The notes: generated by a model from the sequence alone, not told the origin. 64,000 nucleotides of DNA from Pseudomonas grandcourensis (GCF_039909015.1 NZ_CP150919.1:4750501-4814500); one strand, 5' to 3'. Positions 52,789 through 61,384 are shown, counted from the stretch's first letter. Made by a program: numbers and translations.

Positions 52789-54394
52789 GGGGATGCGGAC
52801 AAAAACTTGGACTGGTTATGCCGCGAAGCCCAGGCTTTCACGATACTCAATGGGACTGAGCGCGCCGAGGGAAATCTTGATTCGTTTTTCGTTGTACCAG
52901 CGAATGTATGAATCCAAGGCCTGAATGAACTGCTCGATGCTCGTTGACTGCCAGTTGCGAGGATAGAACAGCTCCGTTTTCAGTCGGCCGAAGAAACCTT
53001 CACAAGCCGCGTTGTCAGGTGAGCAGCCTTTGCGCGACATCGAACGAATCAGCTTCGCATCAGCGATGCGCGATAGCCAGCCGGGCCAGCGGTAGTGAGC
53101 GCCACGATCGGAGTGAACAACAGGCCGTTTATCGTTGCTGGCCACCGTTTCGACAGCGGCATCCAGCATCGTGTTCACAAGCTCGCCGTCGGGACGCGTG
53201 CCGATCGACCAACTGATTACCTTCCCATCGAAGCAGTCGATCATGGGGGACAGGTACACCTTGCCGGCTGGGATCTGGAACTCCGAGATGTCGGTCAGCC
53301 ATTTCTCATTCGGAGCTAGGGCCGTGAAGTCGCGGTTGAGGAGGTTTTCCGGCGCCGGACTGATCTCCCCGAGGTAGGAACCGTATCGACGCCGTTTCGG
53401 CTTGGCGACGACTAGGCACTCCTGCTTCATCAAGCGCTGCACCACCTTCTCTGAAAGGCGCACACGCTGCCTGCTCAACGAAGCTCGCATCCGACGGTAG
53501 CCATAGCAACGATGATTGCGCTCGAATATGTCCGCCATGGCACGACGCGCTTCGGTGTACTTTTCCGCGACCTGCATTCGGGCTCGATGATAGAAATAGG
53601 AGCTTCGGGCCAAGCCCAACGCGTCAAGCAGCTCTAGCAAGGAGTACCTCTGCCTTAGGGCATCAGCCAGCAATGTCTTCTCCCGATTGGTCAGGACTTG
53701 CCGGTTGATGCCCGTCTCTTTTTTTATGAGTTCATTCGCCCTCATCAACAGGTCATGTTCAAGCTGCAAACGGCGAACATCGAGCTGGAGAGATTCGAGT
53801 TGCCGCTGCAACTCCTCTCGTTCCGGTGACGATGAGGGTTCAAGCCGACACTTCATGGATGGGGATACCTCTGGGCCGAGTAGCTGGTTTTTCCAGTTGT
53901 ACAAGGTCGGCCTGCACACGCCCAGCTTTTGAGCCAGGGCTTTCGCACTTTCTTTTCGCGTGCACAGCGCGATGACCGCTGCCTGCTTCACCGCTGGCGG
54001 CCGGGCTAACCCGTCTGAACGACCGACAATACGCGTATGCAACTCGGGGTGCATTTCGTAAATCCAGGCACGCAACGAATCCCGCGCGGGGTAGCCCAAC
54101 GCCTTGATGGTAGCGGCGATGTTGCGACCGTATTCGAGATAGTGCCCGACAGCCTTTTCCCTTTGGGCCAGTGAGTACTTCGACTTCGAGTTCTCGTAGC
54201 CACGCGGCAGGTCGAGGCATCGCTCATACTCTGCGTGCCAGCTCTTCAAAGAGTTCTTCGTCGGGTAGCCCAACTGACGAATAGTTGCCCCGGTTCGCTT
54301 GCCCAGTTTGATGTAGAGCTTGACCGCTCGGATACGGTCTTCGTATGAGTACATGAACTACCTCCAGGTAGTCCAAGATTTCCGCCGCATCCCC
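52789..54394 (-). mobile_element. IS3-family insertion sequence, 1606 bases
   Basis: The ends are inverted repeats starting GGGGATGCGG on both sides, with further matches (CTTGGACT) over about 25 bases: GGGGATGCGGACAAAAACTT at 52789 and its imperfect complement ending at 54394. GCT is duplicated at 52786-52788 and 54395-54397. The element carries one intact transposase gene. The three-base duplication is usual for IS3 relatives. Confidence 0.92.
52816..54354 (-). CDS. IS3-family transposase, single frame
   Basis: A 512-residue transposase. Three helix-turn-helix segments in the first 160 residues (each with a pattern like IRQLGYPTKNSLKSWHAEY, IKALGYPARDSLRAWIYE, LGVCRPTLYNWKNQLL) are followed by a coiled coil (about 175-210) and the integrase-type core with aspartates in LTDISEF and HSDRGAHY and glutamate in EGFFGRLKTELF. 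Most IS3 members need a frameshift between two genes; here the whole protein is one frame. No internal stop is seen, so it may be active. Confidence 0.93.
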   Translation of the reverse strand: MYSYEDRIRAVKLYIKLGKRTGATIRQLGYPTKNSLKSWHAEYERCLDLPRGYENSKSKYSLAQREKAVGHYLEYGRNIAATIKALGYPARDSLRAWIYEMHPELHTRIVGRSDGLARPPAVKQAAVIALCTRKESAKALAQKLGVCRPTLYNWKNQLLGPEVSPSMKCRLEPSSSPEREELQRQLESLQLDVRRLQLEHDLLMRANELIKKETGINRQVLTNREKTLLADALRQRYSLLELLDALGLARSSYFYHRARMQVAEKYTEARRAMADIFERNHRCYGYRRMRASLSRQRVRLSEKVVQRLMKQECLVVAKPKRRRYGSYLGEISPAPENLLNRDFTALAPNEKWLTDISEFQIPAGKVYLSPMIDCFDGKVISWSIGTRPDGELVNTMLDAAVETVASNDKRPVVHSDRGAHYRWPGWLSRIADAKLIRSMSRKGCSPDNAACEGFFGRLKTELFYPRNWQSTSIEQFIQALDSYIRWYNEKRIKISLGALSPIEYRESLGFAA

Positions 54395-54596
54395 GCTTCC
54401 GTCAGGGTCAGGCTGCGAGTGCTGCGCTGGAACAATCTGACACCCAGGCGCGCTTCGAGCTTGGCAACGCTCTTGCCCACCGCCGCAGGTGTCAGGCTCA
54501 AGCGCCGCGCCGCTTCAGCAAAGCTGCCGACCTCGGCACTGCGCACAAAGCATTCGATACTGCTGAAGGTTTCCATAGGCGCAACTATAAACTTTT

Positions 54597-54632
54597 GGTT
54601 TACACAGACTATCGTAATTATGGTCTACACAG
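54597..54632. promoter_or_regulatory. Direct repeats in the LysR-dehydrogenase intergenic region
   Basis: GGTTTACACAG (54597-54607) and GGTCTACACAG (54622-54632) are direct repeats differing at one base, start to start 25 bases apart. They lie between the two divergent genes and are a candidate binding site of the LysR protein. Confidence 0.45.
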
Positions 54633-54700
54633 CAGGTAATCCGGAATCGATACTAGGCTCCATCAACCGGGACATCTCGCCTCGGGACTTGGAGATCGAT

Positions 54701-55447
54701 ATGACTACTCAGAACCTCAGCGGCAAAGTGGCATTGATTCAAGGTGGTTCCCGCGGTATCGGCGCCGCCATCGTCAAGCGCCTGGCCGCTGAAGGCGCGA
54801 CCGTTGCCTTCACCTATGTAAGCTCCACGGCCAAGGCCGAAGAATTGCAAGACAGCATCACTGCCAAGGGCGGCAAGGCCCTGGCGATCAAGGCCGACAG
54901 CGCTGACGCCGAAGCGATTCGTGGCGCAGTGTCCGCTACGGTAGACGCGTTCGGTCGCCTGGACATCCTGGTCAACAACGCGGGCGTACTGGCCGTCGCA
55001 CCGCTGGCCGACTTCAAACTCGAAGACTTCGACCAGACACTGGCCATCAACGTGCGCAGCGTATTCATCGCCACCCAGGCCGCCGCCAGACACATGACCG
55101 AAGGCGGTCGCATCATCAACATCGGCAGCACCAACGCCGACCGCATGCCCTTCGCCGGTGGCGGCCCGTACGCCATGAGCAAGTCGGCACTGGTCGGCCT
55201 GACCAAAGGCCTGGCCCGCGATCTCGGCCCGCAAGGCATCACCATCAATAACGTGCAACCGGGCCCGGTCGACACCGACATGAACCCGGCACACGGTGAC
55301 TTTGCGGAAAGCCTGATCCCGTTGATGGCCGTAGGCCGTTACGGCAAGGCCGAAGAAATCGCCAGCTTCGTCGCCTACCTCGTCAGTCCTGAAGCGGGCT
55401 ACATTACCGGGGCTAGCCTGACCATCGACGGTGGTTTCGGCGCCTGA
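54701..55447 (+). CDS. Short-chain dehydrogenase/reductase
   Basis: A 248-residue NAD(P)-dependent oxidoreductase. The cofactor motif GGSRGIGAA lies at residues 16-24, NNAG near 92, catalytic serine in NIGSTNADRM, and YAMSK near 158. The second glycine-rich signature and length fit a classical SDR. ATG 54701 follows GGAG eight bases away; the open frame starts earlier but overlaps the LysR promoter. Substrate not known. Its regulator is inactivated by the insertion. Confidence 0.9.
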   Translation: MTTQNLSGKVALIQGGSRGIGAAIVKRLAAEGATVAFTYVSSTAKAEELQDSITAKGGKALAIKADSADAEAIRGAVSATVDAFGRLDILVNNAGVLAVAPLADFKLEDFDQTLAINVRSVFIATQAAARHMTEGGRIINIGSTNADRMPFAGGGPYAMSKSALVGLTKGLARDLGPQGITINNVQPGPVDTDMNPAHGDFAESLIPLMAVGRYGKAEEIASFVAYLVSPEAGYITGASLTIDGGFGA

Positions 55448-55470
55448 TGCTTGTCAGCCAACTGCAATAA

Positions 55471-55562
55471 CTGTGGGAGCGAGCCTGCTCGCGAAGAGGG
55501 GGTATCAGACACGTTGATGTTGTCTGAAACACCGATTTCGCGAACAGGCTCGCTCCCACATT
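55471..55562. repeat. REP pair, family B
   Basis: Arms GGGAGCGAGCCTGCTCGCGA (55473-55492) and TTTCGCGAACAGGCTCGCTC (55537 on) in inverted orientation after the dehydrogenase gene. Confidence 0.83.
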
Positions 55563-55587
55563 TGCCAGTGTCGACCCGTCTTTTAAG

Positions 55588-56283
55588 CTAGGCCCATTCC
55601 AGCGCCGGCAATCCAAATGCGCCCGGCTCGAACGCCTTCAACGTACGAAGAATGCCATCGGCATGTGCGTACTTTGCATCTGCCATTGCCGCATCCGGAA
55701 TCGCAATCGCCGTCATCCCCGCCGCTTTCGCCGCAGTGACACCGAAAGGCGAATCCTCGAACACCAGGCAATCTTCGGGTGCAACACCCAAGCGCCGCGC
55801 CGCCGTCAGGAAAATATCCGGTGCCGGTTTGGCCGCGCCCACTTCGGGGTCATCGGCGGTGACGATGAAGTCGAACAAGGCGAACCAGTCGCGGTGCAAG
55901 GTGGTTTTCTGGCCGAACGACTGGCTCGAAGAACTGGTGCCCACGGCAATGGGAATGTTGTTGGCCTTCAGATGCCGTACCAGTTCCTGTGCGCCGGGCA
56001 TTGCCTGCGCTGTAGGAAAACGCTCGCGCATCAGCGGCTCGCGGATCACCAGAAATTCTTGCGCCGTAATTGGCAAGTCCAACGCTTCAACCACGTAGCG
56101 CGCCAGATCTCCCGCGCCCCGGCCAATGATGTTCTGTTTGATGCTCCAGTCGAACGTCCGGCCGTAACGCGCAGCAATGATGGACGTGACTTCGGTGTAA
56201 ATGCCCTCTGTATCCAGCAACAAGCCGTCCATATCGAAAATCACGGCCTTGATCGGGCCGAATGCTTTCAGTGGTGCATTCAT
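55588..56283 (-). CDS. HAD-family hydrolase (beta-phosphoglucomutase-like)
   Basis: A 231-residue HAD phosphatase with nucleophile motif FDMDGLLLDTE (residues 15-25), threonine/serine in VGTSSSSQSF, lysine in AAKPAPDIFL and acidic FEDSPFG. The cap domain of about 75 residues follows the first motif. Related proteins remove phosphate from small sugars or nucleotides; the substrate here is not known. Monocistronic. Confidence 0.88.
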   Translation of the reverse strand: MNAPLKAFGPIKAVIFDMDGLLLDTEGIYTEVTSIIAARYGRTFDWSIKQNIIGRGAGDLARYVVEALDLPITAQEFLVIREPLMRERFPTAQAMPGAQELVRHLKANNIPIAVGTSSSSQSFGQKTTLHRDWFALFDFIVTADDPEVGAAKPAPDIFLTAARRLGVAPEDCLVFEDSPFGVTAAKAAGMTAIAIPDAAMADAKYAHADGILRTLKAFEPGAFGLPALEWA

Positions 56284-56530
56284 CGCATCTGATCCGTTTT
56301 CTAAGGCATCCGGGGCAGCTCAGGTACGGCCGATGCCCTATGGATTAAAGGATTCAGCAGCATAGCGAGCGCCGCCGGTTCAGGGCAATGATCAAATCCC
56401 GTTCTACGCCGAATGGCCCTCCCTGATTAAGCGAATCGCCCTACAGCAAGCGCCACCTTTCCCGACTTCTTTCCTTGCCGATCCCCCGCAGAGTTTCGCG
56501 TTCCACACTCCGCCAAGCGAAAGACAGCAG

Positions 56531-59500
56531 ATGTTCGATCCCCAAGAGGTATTGGCATGCCCCGCCAGCGGTCCCCTGACACTTCGCTCCGGCAAGCCTG
56601 AACGCCACGAGGACGCCTCCAGACGGGCGAAAAACCCCAATGGCGACAGCGCCGACACCGTCGAGCGAACCGCCACCCACAACGGCGCGGTGTCGATGGT
56701 TACCGGCGAAGGACTGCTGCCCCTCACCGACGGAACCCTCGACGGGATCCTGCCCTTCGACTTCACCCGCCTCTACCGCACCAGTGCCGTCGAAATCGAC
56801 AGCGGCCTCGGATTTGGCTGGAGCCATTCGCTGTCCCAGCACCTGGAACTCCACGGCGAGCAAGTGCTGTGGATCGACCCCGAAAACCGCCGCACACCCT
56901 TTCCCCGACCGACGGCGGAGCGCCCGGTGATCCACAACTGCCTGTCGCGAGCGGTGATTTACCTCGGTGAGAAGCCGGACGAACTGATCCTTTCCCTGGC
57001 CAGCGACCGCGCACGGCTCTACCACTTTCATGACGGCCGGCTCAGCGCGATCAGCGACACCTACGGCAACCGCCTGACGGTGCAGCGAGACCGCTGTGAC
57101 CGGATCCAGCGCCTGGACAACGGCGCCGACCGCGCCTTATTACTGCGTTACGACTTCAAGCATCTGGTGGCCGTCGACTATCAGGTGCTTCAGCGCGGCG
57201 ACCCCGAGGTGAACACCTGGCGCACCGAACAGACACTGGTCAGCTACCGCTACGACGCTCGCCAGCGCTTGATCGAGGCAACCAACGCCGCAGGTGAAAG
57301 CGAACGCTACGACTACGACGAGCAACACGTCATCCTGCAACGGCAACTGGCCGGCGGCGCGAGTTTCTTCTGGGCGTGGGAACGCTCCGGCAAGGCAGCC
57401 CGCTGCATCCATCATTGGGCCTCGTTTACGCGGATGGAGGCGCGTTACGCCTGGGACGATCAAGGCTGCGTGACAGTGAACTACGCCGACGGCAGCGAAG
57501 AGGTTTACGTTAATGACAACCGCGCACGGTTGGTGCGTCGGGTCGGGCCCGACGGCGGTGAGCTGCACAAGGCCTACGACGATCAGGGCCGCCTGATCGC
57601 CGAACAGGACGCACTCGGCGCCGTCACCGAATACCAGTATGACGAAGCCGGCCGGTTGGTCGCGCAGCTTGCGCCCGATGAGGCACCCATATCCTGCGAG
57701 TATCGCCACGGCTTCCTGCGCTCCCTCACCCGTGGCCAGGCGACGTGGACCTGTCAGCGCAATACCCAGGGCGACGTCACTGCCGTCTCCGATCCCGAAG
57801 GGCAGATCACCCGCTATTTCTACGACCCGCAGGGGTGCTTGCTGACGATCCGCTTCCCTGACCAAAGCGGCCACCGGTTTGTCTGGAACGCCCTGGGGCA
57901 ACTGTTGGAGGAAACCTTGCCGGACGGTGCCCATCGCACTTTTTCCTATGATGTGCTGGGCCGGCGGATTACCCGGCAGGACGAACACGGTGCCGTCACC
58001 GGCTATGAGTGGGACTCAGTGGGTCGACTGACTCGAAGCACGCTGCCCACCGGTGCCTGCCGTGCCTATCGCTACAACGCCTACGGCCAGGTTACCGCCG
58101 AAACCGACGAACTGGGACGGGTAACCCGTTACGAATACGCCGACGACCTGCACCTGGTCAGCCGCCGGATCAACCCCGACGCCAGTGCACTGAAGTACGG
58201 CTATGACCATGCGCAACTGTTGCTCACCGAGATCGAAAACGAGGTCGGCGACGCCTATCGGCTGGACTACACGCCGGGCGGATTGATCCGACAGGAAACC
58301 GGCTTCGATGGCCGTCGTACCGCGTATGCGTATGACGGTAATGGCCAGTTGCTGGAGAAAACCGAGTTTGGCGACGACGGTTCGCAACTCGTCACACAGT
58401 ACCAACGTGACAGCGCCGGGCGCTTATTGCTCAAGACCCTGCCCGACGGAGTCAAGGTCGAGTACCACTACGACAACTTCGGGCGACTGGTCCGCGTCGA
58501 TGACGGTCAGGACCATCCGCTGGCGTTCGAATACGACCGCCAAGGCCGGCTGATCGTCGAGCATCAGGGCTGGGGCACCCTGCGTTACGGCTACGATGCC
58601 TGCGGTCGGCTCAAGCGGCTGCGCCTGCCGGACGGCTGTGTACTTGTCTACCACCACGCCAAGGGGGGCGCCCTCACTGCCATCGATCTCAATGGTACGC
58701 GCCTGACCAGCCACCGTTTTGTCGGCGGGCGCGAACAGCAACGTCAACAGGGCCTGCTGCTCAGCGATTACGCCTACGACGAGCAAGGTCGTTTGCTGGT
58801 CCATGCCGTCAGCCAAAAACAACGACCGCTGTACCGCCGTGAATATGCCTACAGCGCCAAGGGAAATCTGCTGCAGATTGCCGACAGCCGTCAGGGCCAA
58901 CGATGCTATCAATACGATGCGCTCGACCGCCTGACCGGCGTACGCCACACCCGCGACCAGTTCGCGGAGAACTTCACCCATGACCCGGCCGGCAACCTGC
59001 TGATCCACGGCCGTCCGGGTCCGCTCGTGCTCCAGGGCAACCGTCTGCGCCGCCATTGCAACAGCCATTACGACTACGACGCCTTCGGCAACCTGATCCG
59101 CGAACGCCGTGGTATCCCGCCCCAGGTCACCCAATACACCTACGACAGCCAGCACCGCCTGATCAGCGTCAGCCCCCCGGACGGTAAAAGTGTCAGCTAC
59201 CGCTACGACGCCTTCGGACGGCGCATCCGTAAAACCGTCGACGACCAGACCACGCAATTCTTCTGGCAAGGCGACCAGCTCATCGCCGAAAGCGCTCCCG
59301 AGCACTACCGCAGCTACGTTTACGAACCCGGCAGCTATCGCCCGCTGGCGCTGCTCGACGGCAAAGGCCGGCCAGACGCCTGCCCGTGCTACTACCAACT
59401 CGACCACCTCGGCACCCCACAGGAACTGACCAGCTACGGTGGCGCCATCGTTTGGTCGGCCAAATACACCGCCCACGGCAAACTTCGTGAAGTGAGCCAG

Positions 59501-59893
59501 GGCGATGGCGATGGCGAACGACTCGAACAACCGCTACGGTTTCAGGGGCAATACTTCGACGCCGAAAGCGGCCTGCATTACAACCGCCATCGCTACTACC
59601 ATCCCGACATCGGTCGTTATCTGACGCAGGATCCGGTCAAGCTGGCCGGTGGGTTGAACCCGTATCGGCACACCCGGAACCCGACGGGGTGGGTGAGTCC
59701 TCTGGGGTTGAGCGAGAACTGCCCACTGGCGAACATGGCAGGAGGCTCGGCGCGAGATGGGCTGGGTGAAGCAAAGGTTGATGAGGGTGAGCCCAACGTG
59801 CTCTCTCCAAAATCTCCAAAACAATACTTACATCGCGCAGACTCAGGCCCAGACATGTCGAGGACCGGACGATGGACACGTTCGATCAGCTAG
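56531..59893 (+). CDS. Orphan RHS-repeat protein with shortened C-terminal tip
   Basis: A 1120-residue protein with an N-terminal DUF6531-like domain (ERTATHNGAVSMVTGEGLLPL onward), many YD repeats (for example YRYDARQRLIEATN, YQYDEAGRLVAQL) and the conserved RHS core end, GYFDAESGLHYNRHRYYHPD region to VSPLGL near residue 1060. Only 60 residues follow, ending HRADSGPDMSRTGRWTRSIS. No PAAR domain, VgrG or immunity gene is adjacent. The tip resembles the first strand of cholera-toxin-like ADP-ribosyltransferases (YRADSRPP) but stops there, so the toxin is probably cut short. Confidence 0.87.
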   Translation: MFDPQEVLACPASGPLTLRSGKPERHEDASRRAKNPNGDSADTVERTATHNGAVSMVTGEGLLPLTDGTLDGILPFDFTRLYRTSAVEIDSGLGFGWSHSLSQHLELHGEQVLWIDPENRRTPFPRPTAERPVIHNCLSRAVIYLGEKPDELILSLASDRARLYHFHDGRLSAISDTYGNRLTVQRDRCDRIQRLDNGADRALLLRYDFKHLVAVDYQVLQRGDPEVNTWRTEQTLVSYRYDARQRLIEATNAAGESERYDYDEQHVILQRQLAGGASFFWAWERSGKAARCIHHWASFTRMEARYAWDDQGCVTVNYADGSEEVYVNDNRARLVRRVGPDGGELHKAYDDQGRLIAEQDALGAVTEYQYDEAGRLVAQLAPDEAPISCEYRHGFLRSLTRGQATWTCQRNTQGDVTAVSDPEGQITRYFYDPQGCLLTIRFPDQSGHRFVWNALGQLLEETLPDGAHRTFSYDVLGRRITRQDEHGAVTGYEWDSVGRLTRSTLPTGACRAYRYNAYGQVTAETDELGRVTRYEYADDLHLVSRRINPDASALKYGYDHAQLLLTEIENEVGDAYRLDYTPGGLIRQETGFDGRRTAYAYDGNGQLLEKTEFGDDGSQLVTQYQRDSAGRLLLKTLPDGVKVEYHYDNFGRLVRVDDGQDHPLAFEYDRQGRLIVEHQGWGTLRYGYDACGRLKRLRLPDGCVLVYHHAKGGALTAIDLNGTRLTSHRFVGGREQQRQQGLLLSDYAYDEQGRLLVHAVSQKQRPLYRREYAYSAKGNLLQIADSRQGQRCYQYDALDRLTGVRHTRDQFAENFTHDPAGNLLIHGRPGPLVLQGNRLRRHCNSHYDYDAFGNLIRERRGIPPQVTQYTYDSQHRLISVSPPDGKSVSYRYDAFGRRIRKTVDDQTTQFFWQGDQLIAESAPEHYRSYVYEPGSYRPLALLDGKGRPDACPCYYQLDHLGTPQELTSYGGAIVWSAKYTAHGKLREVSQGDGDGERLEQPLRFQGQYFDAESGLHYNRHRYYHPDIGRYLTQDPVKLAGGLNPYRHTRNPTGWVSPLGLSENCPLANMAGGSARDGLGEAKVDEGEPNVLSPKSPKQYLHRADSGPDMSRTGRWTRSIS

Positions 59894-59923
59894 ATAACCG
59901 GTCAATCCGCCAGCACGATTCGA

Positions 59924-60106
59924 TCAATCTTCGTCCTCTTCCTCATCTTCAAACTCGATATTCCCCACATCGCCCGCATCATCAGCATCGTTAAGCGGCA
60001 CCGTCGCATCATCCATCAGCGATCCCGGATCTTCATTGCCAGGATCGTTGATGGATGGCAGTCCGCTCGGGCCCTTTTCTTCCTTGCCTTCGCTTTTCAC
60101 AGTCAT
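59924..60106 (-). CDS. Small acidic hypothetical protein
   Basis: A 60-residue protein starting MTVKSEGKEEKGPSGLPSIN and ending in a run of aspartate and glutamate (EFEDEEEDED). It is on the minus strand, 30 bases from the RHS stop, with 16 bases to the next minus-strand gene. No family recognised; the composition argues for a real, soluble, disordered protein rather than noise. Confidence 0.55.
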   Translation of the reverse strand: MTVKSEGKEEKGPSGLPSINDPGNEDPGSLMDDATVPLNDADDAGDVGNIEFEDEEEDED

Positions 60107-60122
60107 GGGATGCCTCGCTCAA

Positions 60123-60590
60123 CTAGTGATGCTTATTGTGGTGCTTGTTCGAGTGTTTATGACCGTTGCCGGAATGGGAATGACCGCTGTCACTCCCCAG
60201 ATCATTGCCGACCGCACCGCCGGCTGCACCGCCCAGGCCTGCACCGATGGCCGATCCGGTCGAACCGCCAAGACTGTTGCCGACCACCGATCCACCCGCG
60301 GCACCCAAACCACCGCCTACCGCCGCCTCGGTGCGACTGTGCTTGGGCGCGGCAATGGCACTACCGGCCGCTCCGCCGACACCTGCACCGATGGCTGCGC
60401 CCGTACTGCCGCCCACCTGGCCACCGACAACGTTGCCCAACACCCCACCAAGACCACCGCCTACCGCGGCATCTCCATTACCTCCCGCCAGCGCCGCCTG
60501 AGAGACCAGCAATCCAAAAACAATCGCAGGCACCATCAACAGTCGAGCATTCAGGCTTCCGTTTTTTTTGCCGTTGGTTTTCCGGTTCAT
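60123..60590 (-). CDS. Glycine-zipper protein with His-rich tail
   Basis: A 155-residue secreted or outer-membrane protein. A signal peptide (after MNRKTNGKKNGSLNARLL, hydrophobic AIVFGLLVSQAALA) precedes two glycine-zipper blocks (GGLGGVLGNVVGGQVGG and GAGLGGAAGG) of about 80 residues. The C-terminus is histidine- and lysine-rich (HKHSNKHHNKHH), suggesting metal or polyanion binding. It is a paralogue of the gene at 60704. GAGG precedes ATG 60590. Function unknown. Confidence 0.72.
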   Translation of the reverse strand: MNRKTNGKKNGSLNARLLMVPAIVFGLLVSQAALAGGNGDAAVGGGLGGVLGNVVGGQVGGSTGAAIGAGVGGAAGSAIAAPKHSRTEAAVGGGLGAAGGSVVGNSLGGSTGSAIGAGLGGAAGGAVGNDLGSDSGHSHSGNGHKHSNKHHNKHH

Positions 60591-60657
60591 GGCACGCCTC
60601 GCATTCTTCCAGGGTATGGAAGATTTGAGCTGCTGCGGCGCGAAACGTTCATAAATG

Positions 60658-60688
60658 AAAAAGCCCGGCATCAAGCCGGGCTCTTTTC
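60658..60688 (-). terminator. Terminator between the two glycine-zipper genes
   Basis: AAAAAGCCCGGC pairs with GCCGGGCTCTTTT around ATCAA; on the minus strand T run follows. It ends the transcript of the 60704 gene. Confidence 0.82.
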
Positions 60689-60703
60689 ACATCCGAATCA
60701 GGA

Positions 60704-61072
60704 TCAGTGACGCTTGTGACCATTGGCCAGGTTGCTGCCTACGCCGCCACCCAATGCGCCGCCCAGGCCTGCACCGATGGTGGCACCGGACTTGCCGCCG
60801 AGGCTATTGCCGATCACCGAACCACCGGCTGCACCGACACCGCCACCGATAGCAGCGCTGGTGCGATGACCTTTTTTGGCGGCAACTGCGCTGCCCGCCG
60901 CGCCTGCGACGCCTGCGCCAATCGCGGCGCCAGTGCTGCCGCCCATCTTCTGGCCGACCACATTACCCAATGCGCCGCCCAGGCCACCGCCCAACGCGGC
61001 CGTGCCGTCACCAGCCATTGCACCTTGAGCAACCAGAAGCCCCAGAACCAGAGCGGGCAGTGTTAAACGCAT
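60704..61072 (-). CDS. Glycine-zipper protein, paralogue
   Basis: A 122-residue protein with signal peptide (MRLTLPALVLGLLVAQGAMAG) and repeated glycine-zipper motifs (GGGLGGALGNVVGQKMGG and GAGLGGALGGG). It lacks the long His-rich tail of its neighbour and ends NLANGHKRH. Glycine zippers insert or pack in membranes; the role is unknown. GAGG precedes ATG 61072. It is transcribed from its own promoter region that contains AT-rich sequence. Confidence 0.75.
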   Translation of the reverse strand: MRLTLPALVLGLLVAQGAMAGDGTAALGGGLGGALGNVVGQKMGGSTGAAIGAGVAGAAGSAVAAKKGHRTSAAIGGGVGAAGGSVIGNSLGGKSGATIGAGLGGALGGGVGSNLANGHKRH

Positions 61073-61384
61073 GACAAAAACCTCAAAAAATAGGGGTATA
61101 CAAAAATGGGGGCAAGATTGAATGCTTTTGCGCGGAAAAAGTCCAGCACGCCGGTCCAACTTTGCGATTGGCGACGATTGGACAGCATTTACCGAAAAGG
61201 TTTTATCGCGGACAAAAAAAAGCCCGCTGGGGAAACGGGCCAGGTGTTGCTTTCTAACGGATGAGTCGAGATTACGGAGGGGGCCGTGAAAAGTTTGTGA
61301 AAGATCGCCCCCTTAAAAAACTTGTAACAAAATCTTTTCAGGCATAAAAAAACCCATTAAATGACGGGGTTTTCCTGACTTCGT
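61073..61384. other. Intergenic region with two minus-strand terminators
   Basis: 312 bases. Minus-strand terminators are seen at 61347-61374 (AAAACCC ... GGGTTTTTTT) and 61217-61241 (GCCCG ... CGGGC then eight T). About 100 bases between them are not explained by a protein gene. They include a GGGGGC / GCCCCC hairpin (near 61278-61315). A small RNA is possible. Confidence 0.55.

Larger units (their letters stand above)
52044..54576 (-). pseudogene. LysR-family regulator, interrupted by an insertion sequence
   Basis: The N-terminal part (54395-54576, METFSSIECFVRSAEVGSF with the winged helix and TRSLTLTEAG) and the C-terminal part (52044-52785, QLFLGEVSGSL to the stop) are separated by the insertion at 52789-54394. 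Removing the insertion and one copy of the three-base duplication restores a single frame of 307 residues, a normal LysR length, with TEAGQLFL at the join. The C-terminal piece can still be read from an ATG inside the insertion, but without its DNA-binding half. The gene is divergent from the short-chain dehydrogenase it probably controlled. Confidence 0.93.

Noticed and set aside
52044..52850. Independent 268-residue substrate-binding protein
   Set aside because: It is the C-terminal LysR domain with a start borrowed from inside the insertion sequence.
52789..54394. GGGGA/TCCCC as target duplication
   Set aside because: The sequences are inverted, not direct, on the two sides. They are part of the inverted repeats, and GCT is the direct duplication.
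58424..59530. 368-codon minus-strand frame in the RHS gene
   Set aside because: Shadow of the YD-repeat region; low-complexity valine/alanine pattern.
56531..59893. Complete RHS toxin with its immunity gene
   Set aside because: No PAAR or VgrG, no full toxin domain and no small gene on the same strand directly downstream.
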